DNA of 64,000 bases from Sphingomonas_O antarctica (GTDB taxonomy: Bacteria; Pseudomonadota; Alphaproteobacteria; Sphingomonadales; Sphingomonadaceae). Under the pieces are notes generated by a model. The model ran no database searches. It saw only the letters and a program-made list of their open reading frames with translations, and was not told the DNA's origin. Shown here one piece after another: positions 53,019 to 61,402 of the stretch. The stretch's first letter is position 1; every line of letters begins with the position of its first letter. The translations under genes and the position numbers were made by a program. Location of the stretch: contig NZ_CBCRXM010000002.1 in NCBI RefSeq assembly GCF_965137005.1, forward strand, positions 124,001 to 188,000, in the 5' to 3' direction.

Positions 53019-54376
53019 TACGCAGCCTCGGGTGCGGGCAGAGCGGGATGCGCGCGACCCAGCGACGGAAGCCAGCGGCGCGGCTGTTCGGGCAGTTCGA
53101 GATGAACCTCGGCCAGCACCGGCGCCCCCGCCGACACTTCGAGGTCGTTGCTGGTGCGGATGCGGCGACCGAGCATTTCGACCAGCAGCGCCAGACAGAT
53201 ACCGAGGATAAGTCCGAACCCCGTCGCCGCCGCGATGATCAATGGCTTGTTCGGGAAATCGGGCTTTTCACCCGAGGTCGCCGTGCCCATCGGCGTCAGG
53301 CCGGTTTCGGAGACGTTGGCCGACAGGCGCAATTCGCCCGCGCGGTCTTCGATCTTGCCGAGTTCCTGACGCTTTTGTTCGATGTCGCGCGTCATCTGCT
53401 GGATGCGATCGACTTCGGGGCTGCGCGCGATGACCCGCGCCTTTTGCGCTTCATAAGCCGAATTGATCGCCGCCGCCGGATTGCCACCGCCGGTCACCCC
53501 GCCGCTGGCGCGCTCACGCGCTGCAGCCTGTTCCAATACGGCGCGTTGACGGATCAGCGCCTGGAAAGTCGGGTGATTGGGACCGAGTGTCTGGCCCGCC
53601 TGGGCAATCTGCTGCTCGTTCTGCGCCAGCTGCATCTGGGCTGGGCCGGCAGTGGTCGGCATGCGCATCTGCGGCGTCGCGCCGAGCGCTGCAGCACTTG
53701 CGGATTGCGCCGACAGTGAATCGAGGCGCGCCGATTCGAGATCCATATTCTGCGCGTTGAGCACAATGTTGTGCTCCTTGGCGTAACGCGCACGTTCGGC
53801 TTCGGCTGATTCGACCAGTCGCTGCGCATCTTCACGCTGTTGCTGATACCAGTCGGCGGTCTTGCCGGCAGCTTCGCGGCGCAACTGCAGGCTGACATCG
53901 ACATAAGTGTCGCGCAGCACCGTTGCGATACGGCGCGCGGTGTCGGGGTTGGACGATTTGAACGTGATCTCCATAATGTTGGAGGCCTCGATCAACCCGG
54001 CATCGGTGTTGCGGATGATTTCACGCGCCAGCCAGTGGCGAATATCCTCGCTCTGGCTCTCGACTGAATTCTGGTAGCTTTGAACGATGGCCGGGTTGCT
54101 CGCCCAGCCCAGACGGTCGACCACCGGTTCGGCGACCTGATAATCCTTGATCAGCTCGATCTGGGTGCGGGTGTAGGCGCGCAGGAACTGGCTGCCGAGC
54201 ATCTGTCCGGTCACCGGATCGGGCTTCACGACGTCGAGCATGACACGCGACCGACCGGTATAGCGTTCGGGTAGCAATTCTGCGGTGACGGCTGCGGCGA
54301 TCAGACAGCTGAGCAGCGCGGCCAGCACGATGACGCGCCGGGCCCACAGAATCTGGAAGAACTGGATCAGGCTCAC
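53018..54376 (-). CDS. Wzz/GumC-family polysaccharide co-polymerase
   Basis: The 452-residue chain-length regulator has N-terminal (WARRVIVLAALLSCLIAAAVTAEL) and C-terminal (LIIAAATGFGLILGICLALLVEML) membrane helices. A long periplasmic coiled coil (about 160-350) lies between them, with an insertion rich in Ala/Gln/Met. It sets polymer length and bridges to the Wza exporter. GTG 54376 is supported by GGAG eight bases upstream. Confidence 0.87.
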   Translation of the reverse strand: MSLIQFFQILWARRVIVLAALLSCLIAAAVTAELLPERYTGRSRVMLDVVKPDPVTGQMLGSQFLRAYTRTQIELIKDYQVAEPVVDRLGWASNPAIVQSYQNSVESQSEDIRHWLAREIIRNTDAGLIEASNIMEITFKSSNPDTARRIATVLRDTYVDVSLQLRREAAGKTADWYQQQREDAQRLVESAEAERARYAKEHNIVLNAQNMDLESARLDSLSAQSASAAALGATPQMRMPTTAGPAQMQLAQNEQQIAQAGQTLGPNHPTFQALIRQRAVLEQAAARERASGGVTGGGNPAAAINSAYEAQKARVIARSPEVDRIQQMTRDIEQKRQELGKIEDRAGELRLSANVSETGLTPMGTATSGEKPDFPNKPLIIAAATGFGLILGICLALLVEMLGRRIRTSNDLEVSAGAPVLAEVHLELPEQPRRWLPSLGRAHPALPAPEAA

Positions 54377-54426
54377 TGTATCAACTCCTCGACCGCACCC
54401 GGCGGCCAAACCCCGAATTCACGAAA

Positions 54427-55236
54427 TCAGAACAGTCGTTCACCCACCACGATGGTGTCGCCCGGCTTGACCTTTTCCTCGAGCGCCAGCTTGACCTGCT
54501 CGCCCTTGCGGAAGACCTTGACCTTGCCCTGCGAACCATTGGCGGTCAGCCCGCCGGCGCGACCCAGCGCGTTGCGGATCGAAAGGTCGCGCGTCGTGGG
54601 GTAGGCCCCCGGCGCGTTCACCTGCCCATAGATGTAAAAGCTTTCCGCCGCCGGCGCGAAGATGCGGTCGCCCGGATGCACGATCGGGTCGCTGTCGGCA
54701 TAGCCCAGAGCGATCGACGAAAACATCAGCCGCTGTTCCTGCCCGGCGTCGTTGCGAATGACGATTTCGTCATTGCTGTCGGGCTTCAGCCCACCGGCGC
54801 GCGCCAGGATTTCGGACAAATGATATTCGCGATCGACCGGCTGCAGTCCCGAAGACGCGACGGCCCCCAGCACCGTCACATACCGGCTGGCGAACGACAC
54901 GATCTCGACGTTGACGATGGGCTTGGAATAATAGCCGCCCTTGTCGAGCCGCGCCGCGACCGTGCGCGCGAACGCCGTGCTGTTCTCGCCCGTCGCCTTC
55001 ACGTCACCGACGAACGGCAGTGCGATCGTGCCGTCTTCGCGGATGCGCGAACGCGTCGTGAAATCATTCTGGCCCAGCACGCGCACCTCTATGGTGTCGC
55101 CCGGGCCGAGGAGATAGCTGTCCTCGCTCATCGAATTGGCGGCGGGCGGTGCCGCCACGACCGGAGGCGGGGCCGCAGTTTGCGCGATCGCTGGCGAAGC
55201 CAACAGCAATGCCGAAAGTGTCAGAAGGTTGTTCAT
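54427..55236 (-). CDS. Polysaccharide export outer-membrane protein (Wza family)
   Basis: The 269-residue exported protein has a signal peptide (NNLLTLSALLLASPAIAQ), a Poly_export domain (SYLLGPGDTIEVRVLGQNDF near 40) and two SLBB domains (YVTVLGAVASSGLQPV and FYIYGQVNAPGAYPTTRDL). No lipobox cysteine is seen, unlike E. coli Wza. It would form the outer-membrane or periplasmic conduit with the Wzz and barrel genes. ATG 55248 is also possible. Confidence 0.87.
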   Translation of the reverse strand: MNNLLTLSALLLASPAIAQTAAPPPVVAAPPAANSMSEDSYLLGPGDTIEVRVLGQNDFTTRSRIREDGTIALPFVGDVKATGENSTAFARTVAARLDKGGYYSKPIVNVEIVSFASRYVTVLGAVASSGLQPVDREYHLSEILARAGGLKPDSNDEIVIRNDAGQEQRLMFSSIALGYADSDPIVHPGDRIFAPAAESFYIYGQVNAPGAYPTTRDLSIRNALGRAGGLTANGSQGKVKVFRKGEQVKLALEEKVKPGDTIVVGERLF

Positions 55237-55261
55237 CGTCTGCCCCATGCTTTCATGCGTA

Positions 55262-56503
55262 TTAATGAATTCTGATCGTGAGCGCCAATATTCGCGCATT
55301 ATATGCAAAAGATGGCAAATCGCCCCGCCGTTGCCGCCAAATGGCGCCGGCATCGAGCGAGACATGGCGCGCGGCGTCGAACGACGCGCCGACGTTGATC
55401 GTACGCGAGCGGTCGTTGAAGTTGCCGGTGGGTAGTGGCGCCAGCGGCGATTGAGATAAGCGGCGGCGCGTTACGCCTGCCCCCGAATTCAACGTGATAC
55501 GAGGATTCAGGCGGTACGTCAGCCCGACATTGAAACTGTCGACAATCGAATAATCGACACCGAGGAGGTTGGATTGCTGGATACTGCGCCCGAAACCGAC
55601 CTCCGCCGTTGCGCGCGGTGCGACATAAGTCAGCGCTACATCGTAGGTGCCGCCGCGAAAGCCGCGTACGCCCGGCGTGTTCGACTGGACGCGCGTCACG
55701 CCGCCCGAAACGTGCCCTTTGATTCGCCCGAACTCCCGATCGAGCTTTACACCGGCAGCATAGCTCTTGACCGATTCGTTCAGGCCGGGCGACAGGAAGC
55801 GGTTGTCGTAAATCCCGTGACGATAGTTGGTGTAAAGACTGAGATTACCGATGGCGGGTCGATTTAACCCGATTTGCGCATTGTACGTGTCGGCGTGATA
55901 ATCACCATACGATCGGAATGGGTCCGAATTCTGCACATCGTCATGTCCGTAATTGAGGCTTGACGACAGGCCGCCGGCTGCGCCGCAGCTAACGCCAACA
56001 TCGGGAGCCCATGAAGTTTCACGATTTCGGCCTCGGCCAAAGCCGCCGATGACAATGTCTTCAAGGTCGCTTTGACGCCGGCTGTAACGGACATCGCCGT
56101 TCAGCGTGCACGTCCCCGCCGAAACTGATCCGCCTCCTCGCAAACTAATCCGTTCGCGTTCCAACTGTTTGTTGTAGCGATAGAAATCATATCCGACGAC
56201 ACCTGTCAGAAACAGGCTCTGTCGGCCGATCGGCCGGACGATGTTGATCGCAAGCTGTGGCGACGCGCGGGTATCGCTGCGCCGGAAGCCGTTCGGCGAC
56301 GCCGCCACGTCGGGCAGGCGCAGGACGTTGTCGTCAAATTCGAGCCGCAGTTGCGGCTCGATTGAAAACTGCCGCGTTGGCGCCTGTTGCGCAACCGCCG
56401 CACTCGGAACAAACGCGACTGCCGCCACGACAGGCAGTCGACCCCAAAAAGACCGTCCTCTGGCCAAACCGATAAAATCCCGAAAACGCATGGCGTTGCG
56501 CAT
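55262..56503 (-). CDS. Outer-membrane beta-barrel protein of the exopolysaccharide locus
   Basis: The 413-residue exported protein has a signal peptide (VVAAVAFVPSAAVAQ) and an early RLEFDDNVLRLPD that marks the start of the barrel. Many amphipathic strands ending in aromatic residues follow (LYTNYRHGIYDNRF, YDVALTYVAPRATAEVGFG), and the protein closes with LALTIRIH. It fits the beta-barrel proteins found beside Wza in exosortase exopolysaccharide loci. It begins the leftward operon; the gap 56504-56623 should hold divergent promoters. Confidence 0.78.
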   Translation of the reverse strand: MRNAMRFRDFIGLARGRSFWGRLPVVAAVAFVPSAAVAQQAPTRQFSIEPQLRLEFDDNVLRLPDVAASPNGFRRSDTRASPQLAINIVRPIGRQSLFLTGVVGYDFYRYNKQLERERISLRGGGSVSAGTCTLNGDVRYSRRQSDLEDIVIGGFGRGRNRETSWAPDVGVSCGAAGGLSSSLNYGHDDVQNSDPFRSYGDYHADTYNAQIGLNRPAIGNLSLYTNYRHGIYDNRFLSPGLNESVKSYAAGVKLDREFGRIKGHVSGGVTRVQSNTPGVRGFRGGTYDVALTYVAPRATAEVGFGRSIQQSNLLGVDYSIVDSFNVGLTYRLNPRITLNSGAGVTRRRLSQSPLAPLPTGNFNDRSRTINVGASFDAARHVSLDAGAIWRQRRGDLPSFAYNARILALTIRIH

Positions 56504-56623
56504 AGACTGACCTTCTTACGAAACAAAGCACACAACCGTCCAATTGCGGTACAGCGACGGCGTTTGCGGCGCGCCCGCTGCCGCGATAAGGCGTTACCAA
56601 GGCTCATAAGGTATCAGGCGGTA

Positions 56624-56890
56624 ATGCAGACGGTCTATGACTGGGTAACGGTGGCGATCTTCGCGGGAATCATCGTGATATTTCTGCAACGCTCGTTCGA
56701 CGATAAGGGGACGCAGGATTCGATCTGGTCGTATTTGCCACCGTCGATCGGCTGTGCGCTGGCCAATTACATGGGCAACGAAGCGATCAAGGGCAGCGGC
56801 GATTGGCTGCACGCGCTGGCGGTGCTGACCATCGGTGCGGTACTCGCTTACATTTATTTCGTGATTAAGCCCGATTGGGCGATGCGCTAA
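56624..56890 (+). CDS. Small membrane protein, XrtV sorting-system accessory type
   Basis: The 88-residue protein has two hydrophobic helices (VTVAIFAGIIVIFLQRSF near 8-25 and LAVLTIGAVLAYIYFVIK near 65-82) and between them the conserved-looking YLPPSIGCALANYMGNEA. It is divergent from the exopolysaccharide operon that carries the exosortase. I recall small proteins of this kind being named XrtV sorting-system accessory proteins; their function is unknown. CAGGCGG weakly supports the start. Confidence 0.65.
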   Translation: MQTVYDWVTVAIFAGIIVIFLQRSFDDKGTQDSIWSYLPPSIGCALANYMGNEAIKGSGDWLHALAVLTIGAVLAYIYFVIKPDWAMR

Positions 56891-56920
56891 GGCGCGTAAC
56901 CGCCGACGGAAGGATTGGTT

Positions 56921-58273
56921 TTGAGCTTTATCGACACGCTGCGCGGATGGTTTTCGCCTGTCCGTTCCGACGAGGAGACGATGGGCGACGACGCGACCCA
57001 GCCGGTGATGCGCCGGATCGAGATTCGCGCGTCCGAACCGCGCACCAGGCGGGTGTTGCCGACGTTCCGCGGGATCATCAACCGGCCGCGCACGACGAAT
57101 CAGAGCGATGCGCGGCTCGACCGTACGCGCGCCCAGGTCCGCGACGTGTTCGCGCCGAGCCAGCCGGTGACCGACGAACGCGTCTTCGCAGGACGCACCA
57201 AGGTTCTGAAACACCTGATCGAGGTGATCGAGCACCGCATGAGCCATGTGGTCATTTTCGGCGAACGCGGCATCGGCAAGACGTCGATCCTGCACATCCT
57301 GCACAAACTCGCCGCCGATTCGGACTACACCGTGCTGCACAGCACCTGTGGCGCGCGGTCGGAGTTCAGCTCGACCTTCCGAACGATGCTGAAGGGCGTC
57401 CCGTTACGCTTTCACCAAAGCGTTTCGCCGGCGATCGAACGCGGCGACCAGTCGGGCGGGCTGACCAGCTTGTTGCCCGAGGGCGAATTCGACGCGCGCG
57501 AATTGAGCGAGGTCCTCGCTTCGATCACCTCCACCCGGGTGATCATCCTGCTCGACGAATACGACCGCGTCGAAAGCGAGTTGTTCCGCCAATCGATCGC
57601 CGAATTGATCAAGAACCTGTCCGATGCCGCGGCGCGCGTGCAGTTGGTCATCGCCGGTGTTTCGCCCAATCTGGACGAGCTGATCGGTTATGTGCCGTCG
57701 ATTCGCCGCAATATCATCGGCGTACCGATCCAGCGGCTGGCGAGTGACGAAGTTCGCGAAATCCTGCGTATCGGCGAGGAAGCCAGCGGGTTGGCCTTTG
57801 CCAGCGGCGCGGCGGCGATGGTCGAACAACTGGGCAACGGGTCGCCCTATCTGGTGCGGTTGATCGCCTATCAAAGCTCGATGATCGCGCTCGACGCGGG
57901 GCGTTACGATGTTCGCGAAGAAGACGTCGCGGCGGGGCTGGAGCGGATGGTTGAGGAAACCGAGGCGCGTTTGCCCGTCCTCATTGCGCAGCGCGTGCGC
58001 CTGGCCGATCCGGGCGCCTATCCTGCGCCGCTCGCCGAACTGGCGGCGCTGGCCGGTACGCCCAACGGGTGGTTCTCGTTCGAGGGCAAGCGTCCGTCGC
58101 CGCAAGTCCACGCGCTGGTCGAAAAATTCGGCAATGCGGGGCTGCTCGAACGCCGCCGCGATTCGGCGGGTGAGAGCGAGGCGATGCATTTCGTCGACGA
58201 AGGTCTGCCAAGCTATTTGTGGATGCTCGCGGCGCGCGCCACACGAGCACAAAAAAGTTCGGTAGCGGCCTGA
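56921..58273 (+). CDS. AAA/STAND-type ATPase of the exopolysaccharide locus
   Basis: The 450-residue protein has a variable basic N-terminus (1-85), a P-loop domain with Walker A FGERGIGKTSILHIL near 115 and Walker B VIILLDEYDR near 210, a sensor-like ELIGYVPSIRRNI, and a helical winged C-terminal region with no further motif. It resembles ORC/STAND-type ATP switches. It is not the TIGR03015-type ATPase of XrtA loci by eye. TTG 56921 has GGAAGGA six bases upstream. It is followed by ugd after four bases. Confidence 0.7.
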   Translation: MSFIDTLRGWFSPVRSDEETMGDDATQPVMRRIEIRASEPRTRRVLPTFRGIINRPRTTNQSDARLDRTRAQVRDVFAPSQPVTDERVFAGRTKVLKHLIEVIEHRMSHVVIFGERGIGKTSILHILHKLAADSDYTVLHSTCGARSEFSSTFRTMLKGVPLRFHQSVSPAIERGDQSGGLTSLLPEGEFDARELSEVLASITSTRVIILLDEYDRVESELFRQSIAELIKNLSDAAARVQLVIAGVSPNLDELIGYVPSIRRNIIGVPIQRLASDEVREILRIGEEASGLAFASGAAAMVEQLGNGSPYLVRLIAYQSSMIALDAGRYDVREEDVAAGLERMVEETEARLPVLIAQRVRLADPGAYPAPLAELAALAGTPNGWFSFEGKRPSPQVHALVEKFGNAGLLERRRDSAGESEAMHFVDEGLPSYLWMLAARATRAQKSSVAA

Positions 58274-58277
58274 AGCC

Positions 58278-59582
58278 ATGAACATCACGATGATCGGGGC
58301 GGGCTATGTCGGCCTCGTATCGGGCGCGTGCCTCGCCGATTTTGGGCACCGCGTGACCTGCGTCGATCTCGACCAGAGCAAGATCGACGCGCTCCACGCC
58401 GGCAAGATGCCGATTTACGAGCCCGGCCTCGCCGAACTGGTGTCGGCCAATGTCGCCGCGGGGCGGTTGCATTTCTCGATCGATCTGGCGGCAGGCGCAC
58501 GCGACGCCGAAGCCATCTTCATTGCCGTCGGTACCCCATCTCGGCGCGGCGATGGCCATGCCGACCTGACCTATGTCTATCAGGCGGCGCGCGATATCGC
58601 GGCGATCGCCACCCGTCCGCTGGTCATCGTCACCAAATCGACGGTCCCCGTGGGGACGGGCGACGAAGTCGAGCGCATTTTCCGCGAGGATGCGCCGGGC
58701 GTCGATGTGCAAGTGGTCTCCAACCCCGAATTTCTGCGCGAAGGCGCAGCCATCGGCGATTTCAAGCGACCCGACCGCATTGTCATCGGTAGCGAGGATC
58801 CGCGTGCGCAAGGGGTGATGCGCGAAATCTATCGCCCGCTTTATCTCAACCAGTCGCCGATCCTGTTCACCGGGCGGCGCACGGCGGAGTTGACCAAATA
58901 CGCCGCCAACGCGTTTCTCGCGACCAAGATCACCTTCATCAATGAGATTGCCGACCTGTGCGAAGCGGTCGGTGCGGATGTGAAGGATGTTGCGCGCGGC
59001 ATCGGACTCGACAATCGCATCGGTCCCAAATTCCTCAACGCCGGTCCGGGCTATGGGGGGTCGTGTTTCCCCAAGGACACGCTGGCGTTGCTTAAAACTG
59101 CCGACGACAACGCGTCGCCGATGCGGATCGTCGAGGCGGTTGTCGCGGTCAATGACAGCCGCAAGCGCGCGATGGGCCGCAAGATCCTGCAGACCCTGGG
59201 GGACGAACCGCGCGGCAAGCGCGTCGGACTGCTTGGCCTGACCTTCAAACCCGACACCGACGACATGCGGGACGCGCCGAGTCTCGCCATCGTCCAGAGT
59301 TTGCTCGATGCAGGCGTCGAAGTGCGCGCTTACGATCCGGAAGGGATCGAGGCGGCGCGCGCTTTGATGCCCGATGTAGAGTATTGCGACAGCGCTTATG
59401 CCGTTGCCGATGGGGCGCATGCGGTGGCGCTCATCACCGAATGGAATGCGTTTCGCGCGCTCGATCTAAAGGCGCTGGGTGAACGCATGACCGAAAAACG
59501 CCTGATCGACCTGCGTAATGTTTATGATCCAACCGAAGTCCGCCGTCTGGGCTTCGACTATGTCGGCGTGGGCCGCGATTAA
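58278..59582 (+). CDS. ugd: UDP-glucose 6-dehydrogenase
   Basis: The 434-residue NAD-dependent enzyme oxidises UDP-glucose to UDP-glucuronate. The Rossmann motif MIGAGYVGLVSGACLADFGH is at the N-terminus, KSTVPVGTGDEVERIF near 118, NPEFLREGAAI near 150 and the catalytic cysteine in GPGYGGSCFPKDTLAL near 260. UDP-glucuronate could feed the polymer made by the PssDE-like transferase nearby, and sphingomonad glycosphingolipids also use it. The stop overlaps the convergent neighbour by four bases. Confidence 0.95.
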   Translation: MNITMIGAGYVGLVSGACLADFGHRVTCVDLDQSKIDALHAGKMPIYEPGLAELVSANVAAGRLHFSIDLAAGARDAEAIFIAVGTPSRRGDGHADLTYVYQAARDIAAIATRPLVIVTKSTVPVGTGDEVERIFREDAPGVDVQVVSNPEFLREGAAIGDFKRPDRIVIGSEDPRAQGVMREIYRPLYLNQSPILFTGRRTAELTKYAANAFLATKITFINEIADLCEAVGADVKDVARGIGLDNRIGPKFLNAGPGYGGSCFPKDTLALLKTADDNASPMRIVEAVVAVNDSRKRAMGRKILQTLGDEPRGKRVGLLGLTFKPDTDDMRDAPSLAIVQSLLDAGVEVRAYDPEGIEAARALMPDVEYCDSAYAVADGAHAVALITEWNAFRALDLKALGERMTEKRLIDLRNVYDPTEVRRLGFDYVGVGRD

Positions 59583-60451
59583 CCCCAGCGCGCGGGGCGA
59601 TATTCCTCGATCAGCGACACCGTCGAATTGATGTTGGCAGTGCTCGACGCTCCGAACAGCACCGCTTCGACATAAGGCTCGTTCAAGGCCCAGCGGATCG
59701 CTTCGCGCGCGGGCAGTGCGCCCGACGCCAGCACCGACATGGCGATGACGCGCGCAGGCGTCTTGGCGGTCGCCTCGCGATACCCTTCGATCCCGCCCGA
59801 CATGCGGAACGCCGCGTGATTGACGTTCGAACAGATGATCGGGTTGTCGACGCCTGCCCGCTCCAGCAGCGGGAGCAACGCCGGCAGGTTCATGCTGAAA
59901 AAGCCGGCTTCCGCCTTATACTTGTCGCGGATGTGATCCGAAAAAATGCGAAACGCGTCGGCATAGCCCAGTCCTAGGATCAGGTCGGTGACAATGTTCT
60001 GCATAAAGATCACGGGCGTCTCCAAACCCTGAAACGGCTTCATCTCGGCATCGATCAGCAGCGTCGCCATCTTTTCGACTTCGCCGCGCAGGATCGCCTT
60101 GCCGCTGGTCAGCATCGCATCGATCAAGCCGCCCGAGGGCAGCAAGCGTTTCAAGGCCTCGAAATAGCCATGCTCGGTGACGGCGTTGGCGTATTTGTGG
60201 GCGTAGGGCATGCCCGGATACCATTTGAGCCCATCCCAACGGCCCGGCTCGTTGCGCACGATGTTCGCCAGTTCGGCGATGCGATCGTGCGTCGTGCAGG
60301 AAAATCCCCGAATGCCCGCATCGTAGGCGGCGTGCAGCGTGTCGGCGATGGCTTCGATCTGCTGAAAGCGCATCTGCTGCTGTTTCGCCTTTTCCTCCGA
60401 CGCGTGGTTGACGCCGAAGAACTGATTATCGCCGAATAAAATGCGGTCCAT
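59579..60451 (-). CDS. Conserved protein of exopolysaccharide loci, unknown function
   Basis: The 290-residue cytosolic protein opens MDRILFGDNQFFGVNHASEE, with CTTHDRIAELANIV near residue 52, NLPALLPLLERAGVDNPIICSN near 203 and a C-terminus LNEPYVEAVLFGASSTANI. The alternating strand-helix pattern and the late glycine motif suggest a TIM barrel, perhaps distantly like aldo-keto reductases, but I cannot assign an activity. The second ATG (60451) is used because AAAGG lies seven bases upstream. It is 19 bases downstream of pssE and so probably cotranscribed. Confidence 0.6.
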   Translation of the reverse strand: MDRILFGDNQFFGVNHASEEKAKQQQMRFQQIEAIADTLHAAYDAGIRGFSCTTHDRIAELANIVRNEPGRWDGLKWYPGMPYAHKYANAVTEHGYFEALKRLLPSGGLIDAMLTSGKAILRGEVEKMATLLIDAEMKPFQGLETPVIFMQNIVTDLILGLGYADAFRIFSDHIRDKYKAEAGFFSMNLPALLPLLERAGVDNPIICSNVNHAAFRMSGGIEGYREATAKTPARVIAMSVLASGALPAREAIRWALNEPYVEAVLFGASSTANINSTVSLIEEYRPARWG

Positions 60452-60470
60452 CATGGGCCTTTCAGTCTCG

Positions 60471-60950
60471 TCAGGCGGCGATGAACGCCGCGATCTTTTC
60501 AAGGAATGGGGCGGGAGCGGCGGCGGACAGCGAGCCGCCGCTGGTTTCGGTCGCAAGCGCGGCGTCGATCGCGGCGGGCAGGGCTTCGACAGTCTCGGCA
60601 ACGGTGATGCCGGGGCGATCGCGGAAATGCGTGATCGTCGCTTCCTGATGCCCGTTGGTGATTTCCTTGCGCGCCAGATCGCGCGGGGTGATCAGGATCG
60701 GCGTCCCGGCCTCAAGCGCTTGGAGGATCGACCCCATCCCGGCGTGCGCAACGAACAGGCGGGCTTCCTTCACGCGGCGGGTATAGTCGGCGGGCGTCAC
60801 GATCCGGGCGAATTCGGCGTGCCTGGGCTCGTATTCGCCTTTGCCGATCTGCAAGAAGACAGGCGTTTCGGGATGCGCGCCGGCCCACTCGTCCACCGAG
60901 CGGACGAATCGGTCGAAGGGCAGCATTGATCCGACCGAGGCAAAGATCAT
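60471..60950 (-). CDS. pssE: PssE/Alg13-like catalytic half of a split glycosyltransferase
   Basis: The 159-residue protein corresponds to the C-terminal donor-binding half of GT28 enzymes (Alg13-like), with MIFASVGSMLPFDRFVRSVD at the start and LFVAHAGMGSILQALEAGTPILITPR near residue 75. It works with a membrane-anchored Alg14-like partner, which is the overlapping gene just upstream (ATGA). In Rhizobium, PssD-PssE adds glucuronic acid to the exopolysaccharide repeat; ugd nearby fits that donor. Confidence 0.8.
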   Translation of the reverse strand: MIFASVGSMLPFDRFVRSVDEWAGAHPETPVFLQIGKGEYEPRHAEFARIVTPADYTRRVKEARLFVAHAGMGSILQALEAGTPILITPRDLARKEITNGHQEATITHFRDRPGITVAETVEALPAAIDAALATETSGGSLSAAAPAPFLEKIAAFIAA

Positions 60951-61402
60951 ATCACCGCGCCCCAGCATTCGACGCCTTCCGCCGCCGCGACCTGCGGCCA
61001 TTGCGACAAAGTGCGGTGCGCCAGTTTGCGCGCCATGCGGCCCGACGACGACATGCGTTCCGAATTGGCAATGCTGTCCACCCACAAGGTCTTCGCGCCG
61101 GTCAACCGCCCGAGCAGGATGAACGCGAGCATCGGCATCGACCCCGTCGTGACAATCACGCGCGGGCGCTCCTTCATGATGATCTTCAGCGCCTTGGCGA
61201 ACACCGGCACAAATTTGGCTAGATCGAGCCGCGAGGCGTCGGGCACGGTGTAATAGCGCGCGGGGGCCACGGTCTCAGCATAGCTGTCGTACATCGATAC
61301 GAACGCGACATCGAAGCCGGAAAAGGCTGGACGCAGCCGTTGCAGCTGGGTCCAGTGCCCGCCGCTCGAGGCAATCGCCAGCAATCGCCGCGGGCGTCTC
61401 AT
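60947..61402 (-). CDS. pssD: PssD/Alg14-like membrane half of a split glycosyltransferase
   Basis: The 151-residue partner of PssE has LLAIASSGGHWTQLQRLRPAF at the N-terminus (the Alg14 SGGH motif), a hydrophobic patch KALKIIMKERPRVIVTTGS and LAFILLGRLTGAKTLWVDSIAN. It recruits the catalytic half and binds the lipid-linked acceptor. It is coupled to pssE by a four-base overlap and to the upstream oxidoreductase by four bases. Confidence 0.8.
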   Translation of the reverse strand: MRRPRRLLAIASSGGHWTQLQRLRPAFSGFDVAFVSMYDSYAETVAPARYYTVPDASRLDLAKFVPVFAKALKIIMKERPRVIVTTGSMPMLAFILLGRLTGAKTLWVDSIANSERMSSSGRMARKLAHRTLSQWPQVAAAEGVECWGAVI

